A stretch of DNA of 64,000 bases from Kineosporiaceae bacterium SCSIO 59966 (GCA_020881835.1 CP052876.1:2604001-2668000), one strand, 5' to 3'. Positions 9,022 through 18,754 are shown, counted from the first letter of the stretch. Numbers and translations are program-made. Notes: a model not told the origin generated them from the letters alone.

Positions 9022-9108
9022 TTGTGCGACCTCGTCGTCCTCGTCAGGGCTGAGCACCCCGCGGGACTCGCGGGGCGGGTACCAGGCTAACGCCCGGCGC
9101 GCAGGTTC

Positions 9109-9735
9109 TCAGGCGCGCAGTGCGGCCTGGTGGCCGGCCAGCCAGGTGGGGAACGCCCGCAGGTCGGCGAGCAGGACGTCGGGGTGCTCGGCCCGCAGCT
9201 CGGCGGCCGTGTGCGGCCCCGTGGCGACGGCGACCGCCACGGCGCCCGCGGCGCGGGCCGCGGCGACGTCCCCCGGGTGGTCGCCGACGTACCCGGTCGC
9301 ACCGCGGGCCGCCAGCACCTCCCCCTTGGCGCCGGCGAACCGGCCGCCGACCGCCTCGTCGACGAGACCGGCCAGCCCGGTGTCGGCGAGCACCTTCTCC
9401 AGTGCGGGCTGGATCTTGGCGCTGACGACGAGGGTGCGGCCGCCGGCGTCCCGGACGGCGGTGAGGGCCTCGGCGGCGCCGGGGAGGACGGTCACCGGCG
9501 GGGCGTCGGGCAGGTCGTGGCGGCGCCGGTACTCCGCGGCGAGGGCCGGGACGTCCTGGCCGGGCGCGAGGTCGGCCAGCGTGGTCTCCAGCGGCACCCC
9601 GATGTACCGCCACACCTGGTGGGCGCTGACCTCGATCCCGGCGTCAGCGAGGGTGGAGGTCAGGCAGGAGACGATCCGCTCCCGGGAGTCGACGAGGGTC
9701 ATGTCGAGGTCGAACCCGACGACGGGAGCGTGCAC
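9109..9735 (-). CDS. HAD-superfamily hydrolase (phosphoglycolate phosphatase-like)
   Basis: A 208-residue phosphatase of the haloacid dehalogenase superfamily. Motif I is GFDLDMTLVDS (nucleophile Asp9, acid/base Asp11). The motif II region is TLVVSAK, a conserved Lys follows in FAGAKGEV, and motif IV is YVGDHPGDVAAA. The helical cap between residues 20 and 85 marks subfamily I, which includes Gph- and PpaX-like enzymes; the substrate is unknown. A TAGGGT box six bases before the GTG points to a leaderless transcript. Confidence 0.88.
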   Translation of the reverse strand: MHAPVVGFDLDMTLVDSRERIVSCLTSTLADAGIEVSAHQVWRYIGVPLETTLADLAPGQDVPALAAEYRRRHDLPDAPPVTVLPGAAEALTAVRDAGGRTLVVSAKIQPALEKVLADTGLAGLVDEAVGGRFAGAKGEVLAARGATGYVGDHPGDVAAARAAGAVAVAVATGPHTAAELRAEHPDVLLADLRAFPTWLAGHQAALRA

Positions 9736-9741
9736 CGGCCC

Positions 9742-9747
9742 ACCCTA
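9742..9747 (-). promoter_or_regulatory. -10 box TAGGGT of the HAD hydrolase gene
   Basis: On the minus strand TAGGGT is followed by six bases and then the GTG at 9735. There is no Shine-Dalgarno, so a leaderless start is likely. Confidence 0.5.
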
Positions 9748-9924
9748 CGCGTGTCCGGTTTCGTTGGTTTCGGGTTGGTAACATCTTGACGGTCCGGGAT
9801 ACCGGAGGTTGCCCGGCTATTGACGTGCCCTGCGTCACGGGCTGGGATGTCGGCCGGTGCGTCTGTCTCGGGTTCCGACGCGCGGCGCGCCGATCGAACC
9901 AGTCCCTCTCAAGGAGGCACGTCC

Positions 9925-12921
9925 GTGTCGAGTTCCCGCTGGGCGAGGGCGCGCAAGCGCAGCCTCGCCGCCGTCGCGGGTGTCGGGATGGTGGCAGCGA
10001 CCCTGTCCACCGCCGGCGCCGCGACCGCCGCACCGCCGTCCGACAGTCCCGCTGCCGAGAAGCCCGCCGGCCAGGCCTCCGCACCGACCTACGAGGACGG
10101 CCGCTACGTCGTCCTCATGAAGGCCGAGCCGGTCGCCGCCTACGACGGGGGTGTTGCCGGCTACGCCGAGACCAAGCCGGGCAAGGGGAAGAAGTACAAC
10201 CCACGCAGCGCCGCCGCGAAGAAGTACCGCGACTACCTCAAGGCGCAGCAGCGGGAGGCGCAGGAGGCCGCGGGCGTCGACGAGGTCAGCTACGAGTACA
10301 CCGAGGCCCTCAGCGGCTTCACCGCCGACCTCACCGCGGCGCAGGCGACCGCGCTCGCCAAGGACGATCGGGTGCTGGCCGTGACCCCGGACGAGATGCG
10401 TCAGCTCGACACGGTCGTCTCTCCTGAGTTCCTCGGCCTCACCGGCGAGGGGGGCGTCTGGGAGCGGCTCGGTGGCCTGGACCAGCCGGACGGCGCCGGG
10501 GCAGGCGTCGTCGTGGGGATCGTGGACTCCGGGATCTGGCCGGAGAACCCGTCTTTCGCCGGTGAAGGTTTCACGGCGCCGGAAGACTGGGCGGGGGCGT
10601 GCGAGTCGCAGGACGATCCCCTGAACGCAGACGAGTTCTGCAACGACAAGCTCATCGGCGCCAGGTACTTCGTCGACGGCTTCGGGGAGGCGAACCTGGC
10701 CGACTACGAGTACCTGTCCCCGCGTGACGCCGATGGCCACGGGACGCACACGGCGTCCACCGCCGCCGGTAACAACGGTGTCAGCGCCGTGATCGAGGGC
10801 CGCGAGTTCGGTGAGGTGTCGGGCATGGCGCCGGAGGCGCACATCGCCGCGTACAAGGTGTGCTGGGACGGCAAGACCGGATCCGGCTGCTACAACTCCG
10901 ACAGCGCCGCCGCAATCGACCAGGCCGTCGCCGACGGCGTCGACGTCATCAACTTCTCCATCAGCGGCACGAGCTCGAACTTCCTCGACCCCGTGGAGTT
11001 CGCGTTCCTCTTCGCCGCCGAGGCCGGGGTGTTCGTCGCCGCCTCGTCCGGCAACGACGGGCCAACCACGTCGACGACCAATCACCCGTCGCCGTGGCTC
11101 ACGACGGTCGCCGCGTCCACGCACGCCATCCGCGAGCAGACGCTCGTCACCGGAGACGGCTCCCGGTACATCGGCGCCTCCATCACCGACCCGCTGGAGA
11201 CCAGCACGCCGATGGTGCTCGCCGAGGACATCCCGGCGGAGGGCGCGACGTCCGAGGACGCGGCGCTCTGCTTCCCCGGCACCCTCGACCCGACCGCCGC
11301 CGCGGACAAGATCGTCGTCTGTGACCGGGGCGTCAGCGCACGCGTGGAGAAGAGCGCCGTCGTGGCCGACGCCGGGGGCGTCGGCATGGTGCTGGTGAAC
11401 GTCACCGAGGGTTCGCTGGACACGGACCTGCACTCCGTGCCGACCGTGCACCTGTCCCACGAGTACCGGGACGCGCTGCGCGCCTACGTGAGGGACGCAG
11501 AGTCGCCGACCGGCCAGATCCTGCCCACGAACGAGGGCACGACCACGCAGGTACCCGAGGTGGCCGGGTTCTCCTCCCGCGGCCCGACGTACGGAGCCGA
11601 CGGCGACATCCTCAAGCCGGACATCTCCGCACCGGGGGTCGGGGTGCTCGCCGCGTACTCGCCGCGGTCGGCCGGACGCGACTTCGACTTCCTCTCCGGG
11701 ACGTCGATGTCCTCGCCGCACATCGCCGGGCTCGCCGCCCTGGTCAAGGACGCCCACCCGGACTGGTCGCCGATGGCGATCAAGTCCGCGATGATGACAA
11801 CTGCGCGCGACCACGCTTCCGAGGCCAGCAACGACCTGTTCGCCGGCGGCGCCGGGTTCGTCGAGCCGCGGCGCTTCCTGGACCCCGGCCTCGTCTACGA
11901 CTCCGGGTTCTGGGACTGGTGGAACTTCCTCGCTGGGCAGGGAGTGACGTACAACGACGGCACACCCATCAGCGAGACACCGATCGACGCATCCGACCTC
12001 AACCAGGCCTCCATCGCGATCGGCTCGCTGGCCGGCACGCAGACGGTGACCCGGACGGTCACCAACGTGACCGGAAAGACGAAGGTGTGGCACGCCGACG
12101 TCAGCGGTCTGGAGGGGATCGACGTCCAGGTCAGCCCGTCCCGGCTCGTCGTACGGCCTGGCCAGTCGGCCTCCTTCACCGTCACGTTCACCTCGACGTC
12201 GTCCACGACCTACGACAAGTACGCCCAGGGCCACCTCACCTGGCGTGACAACAACGGTTCGAAGGGAACGACCGTCCGCTCCCCGATTGCGGTGCGCCCG
12301 GTCGTCGTGGCCGCCCCCGGTGAGGTGCACGCACCCGCCGGTGCGGAGTCCTTCGAGGTCGAGGTGACCCCGGGCTTCTCGGGCACCATGACGACGTCGG
12401 TGGCCGGGCTCGCCGCGGCCGAAGTGACTGACGCCGAGATGGACAACACCGGCCAGGGGGACTTCGACCCGGGCGACACCCGCAACCACACCCAGCCGCT
12501 CGTCGTCGGCGCCGACACCGAGCTGGTGCGGGTCGAGCTCGTGCCGGACAACCCGGCCGACGACCTCGACCTGTTCATCACCCGGGACTCCGACGGCGCG
12601 CTCGTGGCGTACTCGGCGAGCGGGACGGCGGCCGAGCGGATCACCGCCGAGCTGCCCGCCGGTGCGTACACCGTCCACGTCCAGGCCTGGGCCGTCGAGG
12701 GGGGCGGCCCGTCGACAGGCGCGGACGTCCGGGAGTTCCAGGTGACCGAGTCCGACGCCGGAAACCTCACCGTGGTCCCGGCCGAGCAGGAGGTCACCGT
12801 CGCCGAGCCGGTGACGTTCACCGGTCAGCTCGACGTCGAGCCCGACACCGCCTACCTCGGCTGGATCGAGTTCGGGAACGGCTCGGCCGACGGGGTACGC
12901 ACCCTGGTGTCGGTCGGCTGA
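9925..12921 (+). CDS. Secreted subtilisin-like serine protease (S8) with PA and C-terminal domains
   Basis: A 998-residue exported protease. The signal peptide (about 1-35) has an RARKRS basic start and ends near ATAAPP. An inhibitor I9-type propeptide follows (YVVLMKAEPVA to LAVTPDEM). The S8 catalytic triad is Asp201 in GIVDSGI, His272 in DGHGTHTAS and Ser594 in GTSMSSPHIAG. A PA domain lies between His and Ser, as in plant-type subtilases. Fibronectin-like and pre-peptidase-like domains form the last 300 residues. GTG 9925 is chosen because AAGGAGG ends seven bases upstream. A strong hairpin terminator follows. Confidence 0.95.
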   Translation: MSSSRWARARKRSLAAVAGVGMVAATLSTAGAATAAPPSDSPAAEKPAGQASAPTYEDGRYVVLMKAEPVAAYDGGVAGYAETKPGKGKKYNPRSAAAKKYRDYLKAQQREAQEAAGVDEVSYEYTEALSGFTADLTAAQATALAKDDRVLAVTPDEMRQLDTVVSPEFLGLTGEGGVWERLGGLDQPDGAGAGVVVGIVDSGIWPENPSFAGEGFTAPEDWAGACESQDDPLNADEFCNDKLIGARYFVDGFGEANLADYEYLSPRDADGHGTHTASTAAGNNGVSAVIEGREFGEVSGMAPEAHIAAYKVCWDGKTGSGCYNSDSAAAIDQAVADGVDVINFSISGTSSNFLDPVEFAFLFAAEAGVFVAASSGNDGPTTSTTNHPSPWLTTVAASTHAIREQTLVTGDGSRYIGASITDPLETSTPMVLAEDIPAEGATSEDAALCFPGTLDPTAAADKIVVCDRGVSARVEKSAVVADAGGVGMVLVNVTEGSLDTDLHSVPTVHLSHEYRDALRAYVRDAESPTGQILPTNEGTTTQVPEVAGFSSRGPTYGADGDILKPDISAPGVGVLAAYSPRSAGRDFDFLSGTSMSSPHIAGLAALVKDAHPDWSPMAIKSAMMTTARDHASEASNDLFAGGAGFVEPRRFLDPGLVYDSGFWDWWNFLAGQGVTYNDGTPISETPIDASDLNQASIAIGSLAGTQTVTRTVTNVTGKTKVWHADVSGLEGIDVQVSPSRLVVRPGQSASFTVTFTSTSSTTYDKYAQGHLTWRDNNGSKGTTVRSPIAVRPVVVAAPGEVHAPAGAESFEVEVTPGFSGTMTTSVAGLAAAEVTDAEMDNTGQGDFDPGDTRNHTQPLVVGADTELVRVELVPDNPADDLDLFITRDSDGALVAYSASGTAAERITAELPAGAYTVHVQAWAVEGGGPSTGADVREFQVTESDAGNLTVVPAEQEVTVAEPVTFTGQLDVEPDTAYLGWIEFGNGSADGVRTLVSVG

Positions 12922-12936
12922 CGCAGCACCGCACGA

Positions 12937-12972
12937 CGACGGGCCCCGCCGGTTCTCCGGCGGGGCCCGTCG
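12937..12972 (+). terminator. Rho-independent-like terminator after the S8 protease
   Basis: A perfect 16-bp stem (12937-12952 with 12957-12972) closes on a TTCT loop, 16 bases after the stop codon. It lacks a T tract, as is usual in high-GC actinobacteria. Confidence 0.85.
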
Positions 12973-13036
12973 CACGTCTGAGGTCGCACGTCTGAGTGCC
13001 GTCACCGGCCCGGTCCGTCACGTCCACTGCCCCGGC

Positions 13037-13921
13037 TCAGTCGGCGCGCAGGGCCGGCAGCCGGCCGGCCACCTCCTCGAGCACGGCCTCGCTGCCGGCG
13101 TAGACGCCCTCACCTCGCGGCCAGTGGGTGACGACGTCGGTGAAGCCGAGCTCGGCGGCCCGCCCGACGGCGTCCTCGAACGCGCCGACCGACTCCAGCG
13201 CGTACCCGCCGGCGTCCAGCGACAGGTAGCGGTCGACCTCCGCAGGGTCCCGGCCCGCGGCGCCGAGCACGTCCTCGAACCTGCGCACCAGCCCGGCCAC
13301 GCCGTCCCACCAGCCGGCAGCCCCCTCGGCACCGCCCTGCTCAGCGCCCGTGGTGGCCCAGCCCTGGCCGAAGCGGGCCGCGACCCGCATCGCCCGCGGA
13401 CCGTTGGCGGCGACGACGAACGGCAGCCGCGGCTGCTGCACGCACCCGGGGGCCATCCGCGCCCCCACGGCCGTGTACCGGTCCCCCCGGTAGGTGGTGC
13501 TGGGCGCGGTGAGCAGCCGGTCGAGCAGGTCGACGAACTCGGCGAGTCGGTCCACCCGCTCGCGGGGCGCCAGCACCGGCCTCCCGAGCACCTCGGCGTC
13601 GAACCCGGTCCCGCCGGCACCGACACCGAGGGTGAACCGGCCGTCGGACAGGTCGTCGAGGGTCATCAGCTCCTGGGCGAACGGCACCGGGTGCCGGTAG
13701 TTCGGCGAGGCGACCCACGTGCCGAGCCGGATCCGCTCGGTGACGACCGCGGCCGCGGCCAGCACCGGCACCGCGGCGAACCACGGCTCGTCGGCGAGCG
13801 AGCGCCAGGCCAGGTGGTCGTAGGTCCACGCGTGGTCGAAGCCGAGTCGCTCGGCGCCCCGCCAGCGGTCGGCGTCCACCCGCCACCGGCCCTGGGGCAG
13901 GACGACGATCCCGATCCGCAC
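13037..13921 (-). CDS. LLM-class flavin-dependent oxidoreductase
   Basis: A 294-residue luciferase-like TIM-barrel enzyme. It begins MRIGIVVLPQG and shows the family tracts GFDHAWTYDHLAW, RIRLGTWVASPNYRHP, ELMTLDDLSDGRFTLGVGAG and PFVVAANGPRAMRVAARF. These enzymes use reduced FMN or F420; which cofactor cannot be told here. A TAGCGT box eight bases before the GTG suggests leaderless transcription. The gene faces away from the helicase-associated gene. Confidence 0.9.
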   Translation of the reverse strand: MRIGIVVLPQGRWRVDADRWRGAERLGFDHAWTYDHLAWRSLADEPWFAAVPVLAAAAVVTERIRLGTWVASPNYRHPVPFAQELMTLDDLSDGRFTLGVGAGGTGFDAEVLGRPVLAPRERVDRLAEFVDLLDRLLTAPSTTYRGDRYTAVGARMAPGCVQQPRLPFVVAANGPRAMRVAARFGQGWATTGAEQGGAEGAAGWWDGVAGLVRRFEDVLGAAGRDPAEVDRYLSLDAGGYALESVGAFEDAVGRAAELGFTDVVTHWPRGEGVYAGSEAVLEEVAGRLPALRAD

Positions 13922-13929
13922 GGACGGGC

Positions 13930-13953
13930 ACGCTACGCCAGGGCGCGTACCGT
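13930..13953. promoter_or_regulatory. Divergent leaderless promoters
   Basis: The minus-strand -10 box TAGCGT (13930-13935) serves the LLM oxidoreductase. The plus-strand -10 box TACCGT (13948-13953) ends seven bases before the ATG at 13961. The two starts are only 39 bases apart. Confidence 0.5.
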
Positions 13954-13960
13954 GGTGCGG

Positions 13961-16345
13961 ATGCCTGCCGCCCGCGCTCCCCGCAGCCTCGCGGACGACC
14001 TGCGGTCCCGGGACGACGACGCCCTGGCCGAGCTGCTGCGCACCCGGCCGGACCTGGCCACCCCGCCCCCGGCGGACCTGTCATCGCTGGCGGCGCGGGC
14101 CTCGACCCGGTCCAGCGTCCAGCGGGCCGTCGACCGACTCGACCGACCCGCCCTGCAGGTACTCGAGGTGCTGACGGTCCTCGACGAGCCGGTGGCCCTG
14201 GCCGACCTGGCCCGCGCCTGCGGCGCCCCGCGGGCGGTCGTGGCCCGGCAGGTGCACCGGCTGCGGGACCAGGCCCTGGTGTGGGGTCCGGACGGCGCGC
14301 TGCGCGTCGTCCGGACGGTCGAGGAGGTCCTCGGCCCGGGGGTCGCCGGTCTGGGACCCCGTCTGAGCGACCTGCTCGGCGTCCGCACCTCCGGCCGGCT
14401 CGCCGAGCTGGCCGCGGACGTCGGTCTCGTCCCGGCCGGTGACGCGGCGACGGACCTGGCCGCGGTGGTCGCCCGGCTGGCCGACCCGGCGGCCGTCGCC
14501 GCACTCCTGCAGGACGCCCCCGCCGCGGCCCGTGACCTGCTCGCCCACCTCGCACCCGGTCCGCCGGTCGGCAGCGTCGAGCACGCCCAGCGCCAGGTCC
14601 GCGCCGCCACCGCGCACAGCGCCGTCGACTGGCTGCTCGCCCGGGGGCTGCTCGTCGCGGTCGGCGCCGACCGGGTGGTCCTGCCGCGCGAGGTCGCGGT
14701 GGCGCTGCGCGGCGGTCGGGTCATCGACGGCGTCGACGAGCAGCCGCCACCGGTGAGCACGACGCAGCGACGCCCGGACCTGGTGGACTCCGCCGCGACC
14801 GGTCAGGCCGTCGAGGCGGTCCGGCTCACCGAGCACCTGCTCGAGGTGCTGGGCGCCTCCCCGGCACCGCAGCTGCGGGCCGGCGGGCTCGGCGTCCGGT
14901 CGCTGCGCCGGGTCGCCGACGAGCTCGGCATCGACGTCGACCAGGCCGCCTTCGTCGTCGAGACCGCCTGGGCGGCGGGCCTGCTGGCCTCGGACGGCGA
15001 GCTGGACCCGGCCTGGGCGCCGACCCCGGCGTACGACACCTGGCGGGCCCTCGGTACCGCCGGGCGCTGGGCTGGGCTGGCCACCGCCTGGCGGGCCACC
15101 TCCCGGACGCCCTCGCTCGTCGGCAGCCGGGACGGCCGGGACGCCGTCCGGGCCGCGCTGTCCCCGGACCTGGACCGGCCCGCCGCGGTCGCCGTCCGCC
15201 GGGACGTGCTCACCGAGCTGGCCGAGCTGGCACCCGGGCACGCCCCGACCGAGGACGGGCTCGCCGAACGGCTGGCGTGGCGGGCGCCCCGTCGCAGCGG
15301 CGGCACCGTCCGGCAGCTGCTGGCCGCCACCCTGCGGGAGGCGGCGTGGCTCGGTGTGACCGGCCTGGGCGCCCTCGCCACCGCGGGACGGGCCCTGGCC
15401 GAGGGCGGGGACGCCGAGCAGGTCGCCGCCGCACTCGAGGCCGCGCTGCCCGAGCCGGTCGACCACGTGCTGCTGCAGGCGGACCTCACCGCCGTGGCCC
15501 CCGGCCCGCTCGAGCCCCGGCTCGCCGCCGAGCTCGCGCTCGTCGCGGACGTCGACAGTCGCGGCGGGGCGACGGTCTACCGGTTCAGTGCCGCGTCGGT
15601 GCGTCGTGCCCTGGACGCCGGGCGCGGCGCCGAGGAGGTCCTCGACCTGCTCGCGAGCCGATCCCGGACGCCGGTCCCCCAGCCGCTGGAGTACCTGGTC
15701 CGCGACGTCGCCCAACGGCACGGCCGGATCCGGGTCGGCGCGGCCAGCGCGTACCTGCGCACGGACGACGAGCACGTCCTGGCCGAGGTGCTCGCCGACC
15801 GCAGGACGGCGCCGTTACGGCTGCGGCGGCTCGCGCCGACCGTGCTGGCCGCCCAGGCGGACCCGACGACCGTGCTGGAGACGCTGCGCGGCATCGGGCT
15901 GGCCCCGACGGCCGAGGGACCCGGCGGGGACGTCGTGCTGCACCGGCCGGACGTGCACCGCACCCCGCCGCGTGAGCGGCCGCGCCCGGTCACCGGGGAC
16001 CCGCCGGCCCCGTCCGACGCGCTCGTGCACGCCCTCGTCGCCTCCCTGCGCAGCGGAGAGGTCCGGGCCGGCGAGGGTGACCGGCGGCGGGCGGCGTCCG
16101 CCGGGCTGCCGCCGCTGCCAGTGATGGAACCGGCCCTCAGCCTGGCCGCGCTGCGCGAGGCCGCCGCCGACCGGCGGCCGGTCTGGGTGGGAGTCGCCGA
16201 CCCGGGGGGACGAACAGCGCGGCTGCGGGTCGAGCCGATCCGGGTCGACGGCGGCCGGGTCACGGTGCTGGACACCGCGGTCGGGCAGCTGCGCACCCTG
16301 TCGGTGCACCGGATCACCGGCGTCGCCGTCGCCGAGGCGGAGTAG
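13961..16345 (+). CDS. Helicase-associated domain protein (XPB-like partner)
   Basis: A 794-residue Ala/Leu/Arg-rich protein with no Walker motifs. Winged-helix-like segments occur near residues 50-110 (LDRPALQVLEVL, ARQVHRLRDQALVW), and the segment from about residue 500 (VYRFSAASVRRALDAG onward) resembles the helicase C-terminal/XPB-associated domain. In actinobacteria this family sits beside the XPB helicase gene, as here, suggesting a joint role in DNA repair or transcription-coupled processes; that role is inferred. ATG 13961 follows a TACCGT box by seven bases. Confidence 0.8.
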   Translation: MPAARAPRSLADDLRSRDDDALAELLRTRPDLATPPPADLSSLAARASTRSSVQRAVDRLDRPALQVLEVLTVLDEPVALADLARACGAPRAVVARQVHRLRDQALVWGPDGALRVVRTVEEVLGPGVAGLGPRLSDLLGVRTSGRLAELAADVGLVPAGDAATDLAAVVARLADPAAVAALLQDAPAAARDLLAHLAPGPPVGSVEHAQRQVRAATAHSAVDWLLARGLLVAVGADRVVLPREVAVALRGGRVIDGVDEQPPPVSTTQRRPDLVDSAATGQAVEAVRLTEHLLEVLGASPAPQLRAGGLGVRSLRRVADELGIDVDQAAFVVETAWAAGLLASDGELDPAWAPTPAYDTWRALGTAGRWAGLATAWRATSRTPSLVGSRDGRDAVRAALSPDLDRPAAVAVRRDVLTELAELAPGHAPTEDGLAERLAWRAPRRSGGTVRQLLAATLREAAWLGVTGLGALATAGRALAEGGDAEQVAAALEAALPEPVDHVLLQADLTAVAPGPLEPRLAAELALVADVDSRGGATVYRFSAASVRRALDAGRGAEEVLDLLASRSRTPVPQPLEYLVRDVAQRHGRIRVGAASAYLRTDDEHVLAEVLADRRTAPLRLRRLAPTVLAAQADPTTVLETLRGIGLAPTAEGPGGDVVLHRPDVHRTPPRERPRPVTGDPPAPSDALVHALVASLRSGEVRAGEGDRRRAASAGLPPLPVMEPALSLAALREAAADRRPVWVGVADPGGRTARLRVEPIRVDGGRVTVLDTAVGQLRTLSVHRITGVAVAEAE

Positions 16346-16348
16346 GTT
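16343..16348 (+). promoter_or_regulatory. -10 box TAGGTT overlapping a stop codon
   Basis: The TAG stop of the helicase-associated gene forms the first three bases of TAGGTT, which lies six bases before the next ATG (16355). The DUF4190 gene may therefore have its own leaderless start. Confidence 0.45.
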
Positions 16349-16354
16349 CGGTCC

Positions 16355-16993
16355 ATGAGCCAGCCACCGTCCGGCGACGCCCCCGACCGGTCCGGTGACC
16401 GCCGGCCCGGCGACCCGCCGTCCTACCCCTACCCGCCGGGCCCGTGGCAGGCGCCGGAGGAGGCCACCCGCCCGATCCCGAGCGAGCCCAGCAACCCCAG
16501 CAACCCCAGCAACGCAGCCTCTGGGTCTCCGGAGTCACCTGCGCACGGCACCGGCGGCTACCCCCCGCCCCCCGGGTACCCCCCGGGGCAGCCCGGGTAC
16601 CCCTCCGGGCAGCAGGGCTACCCCGCCCCGCCGCCGTCCCCGCCGCCGGGCTACCCGGGCGGGTACAGCGGTGGGTACACCGGCGGCTACACCGGTGCCG
16701 GGACGTCTCCGGAGCAGCAGTCGGTCCGCACCCAGGCCGTGGTGTCCCTCGTCCTCAACGTCCTGTCGCTGCTGGCCATGGCCAACGTGTTCGGCATCGC
16801 CGGCGGGATCCTCGCGGGTGTGGCGCTCGGGCGGGTCGACACCGACCTCGGCTCGGCGCGGAACCTCGTCCGCTGGTCGTGGATCGTGCTCGTCGGCGGG
16901 CTCGCCCTCCTGCTGCTCGCCGTCCTCGCCGTCGTCGCGTTCCTGTTCATCGGCGGCTTCGCGGCGATGTCGGGCGGGTTCTCAGCGCGGTAG
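16355..16993 (+). CDS. DUF4190 membrane protein with Pro/Gly/Tyr-rich N-terminus
   Basis: A 212-residue protein. Residues 1-120 are disordered and rich in Pro, Gly and Tyr, with repeats such as GYPPGQPGYP and GGYTGGYTG. Two membrane helices follow (VVSLVLNVLSLLAMANVFGI and the stretch from IVLVGGLALLLLAVLAVVAF). The segment GGILAGVALGRV between them is characteristic of DUF4190. The function is unknown. It lies nine bases after the helicase-associated gene. After it, CCTGCGCC at 17001 and GGCGCAGG at 17035 could form a structured leader before xpb. Confidence 0.8.
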   Translation: MSQPPSGDAPDRSGDRRPGDPPSYPYPPGPWQAPEEATRPIPSEPSNPSNPSNAASGSPESPAHGTGGYPPPPGYPPGQPGYPSGQQGYPAPPPSPPPGYPGGYSGGYTGGYTGAGTSPEQQSVRTQAVVSLVLNVLSLLAMANVFGIAGGILAGVALGRVDTDLGSARNLVRWSWIVLVGGLALLLLAVLAVVAFLFIGGFAAMSGGFSAR

Positions 16994-17101
16994 GCCCGGA
17001 CCTGCGCCCTGGACCGTCGTCCAAGGCGGCCCGCGGCGCAGGGAAGGTCCCGGGCCCGGTTGGACGTTGTGGCAGCCAGTGCCCCCTGCGGAAGGACCCG
17101 C

Positions 17102-18754
17102 GTGAACGACGGACCGCTCATCGTCCAGAGCGACAAGACGCTGCTGCTCGAGGTCGACCACCCGGCAGCTGAGGCGTGCCGCCGGGCGATCGCGCCGTTC
17201 GCCGAGCTGGAACGCGCCCCCGAGCACGTGCACACCTACCGGCTGACCCCGCTGGGACTGTGGAACGCCCGGGCCGCCGGACACGACGCCGAGCAGGTCG
17301 TCGACGTCCTGCTCGAGCACTCCCGCTACCCGGTGCCGCACGCCCTGCTCGTCGACGTCGCCGAGACGATGTCCCGGTTCGGCCGGCTCCAGCTCGCCAA
17401 CCACCCGGCGCACGGGCTCGTCCTGCGCGCCCTCGACGTCCCGGTGCTCGAGGAGGTGCTGCGCAGCGCGAAGGTGAAGCCGCTCGTCGGCGCCCGCGTC
17501 GAGCCGGACACCGTCGTCGTGCACCCCAGCGAGCGTGGTCACCTCAAGCAGGTGCTGCTCAAGCTGGGCTGGCCCGCCGAGGACCTCGCCGGCTACGTGG
17601 ACGGGGAGGCCCACCCCATCGACCTGGTCGAGGACGGCTGGGCACTGCGGCCCTACCAGGAGCAGGCCGTTGACGGCTTCTGGCACGGCGGGTCCGGCGT
17701 CGTCGTCCTGCCCTGCGGGGCCGGCAAGACGATCGTCGGCGCGGCCGCGATGGCCCGCGCTCGGTCGACGACCCTCATTCTGGTGACGAACACCGTCTCG
17801 GCCCGGCAGTGGAAGCAGGAGCTGCTCCGGCGCACCTCCCTCACCGAGGACGAGATCGGCGAGTACTCCGGCGCCCGCAAGGAGATCCGCCCCGTCACCA
17901 TCGCCACCTACCAGGTGATGACGACCCGCCGGAAGGGCGCCTACACGCACCTGGAGCTCTTCGACGCCCGGGACTGGGGGCTCGTCATCTACGACGAGGT
18001 GCACCTCCTGCCCGCGCCGATCTTCCGGATGACCGCGGACCTGCAGGCCCGCCGCCGGCTCGGGCTTACCGCGACCCTCGTGCGCGAGGACGGCCGGGAG
18101 GGTGAGGTGTTCTCCCTCATCGGTCCGAAACGGTTCGACGCCCCGTGGAAGGAGATCGAGTCCCAGGGGTACATCGCCCCGGCGGACTGCGTGGAGGTGC
18201 GGGTGACCCTGCCGGACGGCGAGCGGCTCGCCTACGCCACCGCCGAGCCGGAGGAGCGCTACCGGCTGTGCTCGACGTCGGCGGTCAAGCTGCGGGTCGT
18301 CGAGGACCTGGTCCGCCGGCACGCCGGGGAGCAGACCCTCGTCATCGGCCAGTACATCGACCAGCTCGACGAGCTGGCCGACCGGCTCGACGTCCCGCTC
18401 ATCAAGGGCGAGACGACGGTCCGGGAGCGGCAGCGGCTCTTCGACGCCTTCCGCGCCGGTGAGGTCCAGACGCTCGTGGTGAGCAAGGTCGCGAACTTCT
18501 CCGTGGACCTGCCCGAGGCCTCGGTCGCCGTCCAGGTGTCCGGCTCGTTCGGCTCCCGGCAGGAGGAGGCCCAGCGCCTCGGCCGGCTGCTACGGCCCAA
18601 GGGGGACGGGCGCTCCGCCCGGTTCTACGCGGTCGTCGCCCGCGACACCCTGGACCAGGAGTTCGCCGCCCACCGGCAGCGCTTCCTGGCCGAGCAGGGG
18701 TACGCCTACCGGATCGTCGACGCCGACGACCTGCTCGCCGGCACCCACGAGTAG
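17102..18754 (+). CDS. DNA repair helicase XPB (ERCC3-like)
   Basis: A 550-residue SF2 helicase, the usual length for bacterial XPB. An N-terminal XPB damage-recognition-like domain (1-170) precedes Walker A (PCGAGKTIVGA), the DEVH box (YDEVHLLP), motif III (RLGLTATLVREDGREGE) and C-terminal motifs LVIGQYIDQL, VVSKVANFSVDLPEA and QRLGRLLRPK. It unwinds DNA 3' to 5' and is linked to repair. The GTG at 17102 is chosen for the GGAAGGA upstream. The helicase-associated gene lies upstream. An 18-bp stretch of its 3' end recurs at 20717. Confidence 0.93.
   Translation: MNDGPLIVQSDKTLLLEVDHPAAEACRRAIAPFAELERAPEHVHTYRLTPLGLWNARAAGHDAEQVVDVLLEHSRYPVPHALLVDVAETMSRFGRLQLANHPAHGLVLRALDVPVLEEVLRSAKVKPLVGARVEPDTVVVHPSERGHLKQVLLKLGWPAEDLAGYVDGEAHPIDLVEDGWALRPYQEQAVDGFWHGGSGVVVLPCGAGKTIVGAAAMARARSTTLILVTNTVSARQWKQELLRRTSLTEDEIGEYSGARKEIRPVTIATYQVMTTRRKGAYTHLELFDARDWGLVIYDEVHLLPAPIFRMTADLQARRRLGLTATLVREDGREGEVFSLIGPKRFDAPWKEIESQGYIAPADCVEVRVTLPDGERLAYATAEPEERYRLCSTSAVKLRVVEDLVRRHAGEQTLVIGQYIDQLDELADRLDVPLIKGETTVRERQRLFDAFRAGEVQTLVVSKVANFSVDLPEASVAVQVSGSFGSRQEEAQRLGRLLRPKGDGRSARFYAVVARDTLDQEFAAHRQRFLAEQGYAYRIVDADDLLAGTHE

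Noticed and set aside
9835-13005. A minus-strand frame of 1056 codons opposite the S8 protease
   Set aside because: Antisense shadow; the sense strand has a signal peptide, catalytic triad and ribosome-binding site.
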